A stretch of DNA of 64,000 nucleotides from a bacterium. Its GTDB lineage: Bacteria > CAIWAD01. Positions within the stretch are counted from its first letter, which is position 1; each line of letters starts with the position of its first letter. The stretch covers positions 22,532 through 86,531 of the forward strand of contig JAUIFJ010000019.1 of assembly GCA_030429345.1 (NCBI GenBank). The letters are read 5' to 3'. The notes under the pieces are model-generated. The model did no database searches. It saw nothing but the letters and a program-made list of their open reading frames with translations, and was not told the origin of the DNA. Positions 63,805 through 64,000 of this stretch are shown one piece after another. Made by a program: the position numbers and the translations under genes.

Positions 63805-64000
63805 CTACTTCAGCAGCAACTTCCGGCTATCGCGAAAGCCCACGCTGCCCAGGGTATACACGCAAGTCCCTTGACCAGGCCGCCGGCGTCGAGGACCACC
63901 TCGTGGCTCCCCCCGGCACCGTCCCTGGCACCGTCCTTGGCACCGTCCCTGGCACCGTCCTTGGCACCGTCCTTGGCACCGTCCTTGGCGCCGTCCCTGG
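63805..64000 (-). pseudogene. 3' end of a secreted-protein gene with sorting domain, frame-disrupted, cut by the window edge
   Basis: The minus strand ends in VYTLGSVGFRDSRKLLLK and TAG (63805-63807), a typical sorting-domain end. Upstream, SHEVVLDAGGLVKG, the preceding part of the same domain, is in another frame, so one base is gained or two are lost near 63860-63875. Before it, a 12-bp tandem repeat encodes A-K-D-G/A-R-D-G at least seven times up to the window edge, where the domain normally has a short loop. Either a decayed gene or a sequencing error at the junction. The rest lies outside the window. Confidence 0.65.

Noticed and set aside
1..64000. tRNA and rRNA genes
   Set aside because: No cloverleaf with TTCGA loop or rRNA core segment was recognised in the intergenic regions; a covariance-model scan would be decisive.

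Overview
The window is GC-rich bacterial chromosome that I would place in the FCB group, probably in a poorly described phylum. Seven proteins end in the PNPFN...SGVYF...RKLLLL type of sorting domain (T9SS type A / FlgD-like) that Fibrobacteres-Chlorobi-Bacteroidetes relatives use for secretion. Three promoter regions carry TTTG-type -7 elements as in Bacteroidetes. The exact phylum cannot be read from the sequence. No tRNA, rRNA, prophage, transposase or CRISPR array was seen.

Layout. 0.1-6.4 kb: two large secreted proteins with almost identical sorting domains. 6.5-15.7 kb, minus strand: housekeeping genes (plsY-gpsA-acyP; pgsA-cinA-thpR-recA; SRP RNA-dnaX-recR), with dnaX carrying an A10 slippery run. 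15.8-23.4 kb: five paralogous small outer-membrane-barrel candidates around a 1345-residue secreted VWA protein; all three barrel transcription units have FNR/CRP-like palindromes upstream. 23.6-27.7 kb: an AAA/DUF4143 ATPase and clpB. 27.9-39.2 kb: secreted beta-helix and beta-propeller proteins, a secreted nuclease-like protein, msrA, and a LytS/LytTR pair cotranscribed with a beta-helix protein. 39.4-42.1 kb: two lipoproteins. 42.2-43.3 kb: minisatellite plus hairpin repeats. 43.4-52.1 kb: a complete MoxR-DUF58-Bat operon plus a TPR lipoprotein. 52.3-52.6 kb: a 33-bp tandem array. 52.7-58.1 kb: an orphan DNA methyltransferase and a one-protein hybrid two-component sensor. 58.5-60.4 kb: dnaK with a sigma-54-type promoter. 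60.8-63.7 kb: a nirK-nirV-sco nitrite reduction operon. The right edge holds the 3' end of another secreted-protein gene.

Function. The cell is inferred to be a diderm that exports many C-terminally sorted proteins. It can reduce nitrite to NO with an AniA-type lipoprotein NirK, and it probably controls a small barrel-protein family through a CRP/FNR regulator. Short stop/start overlaps (ATGA or GTGA) link most genes within operons. Intergenic space is rich in palindromic repeats, one family of which begins directly after stop codons.
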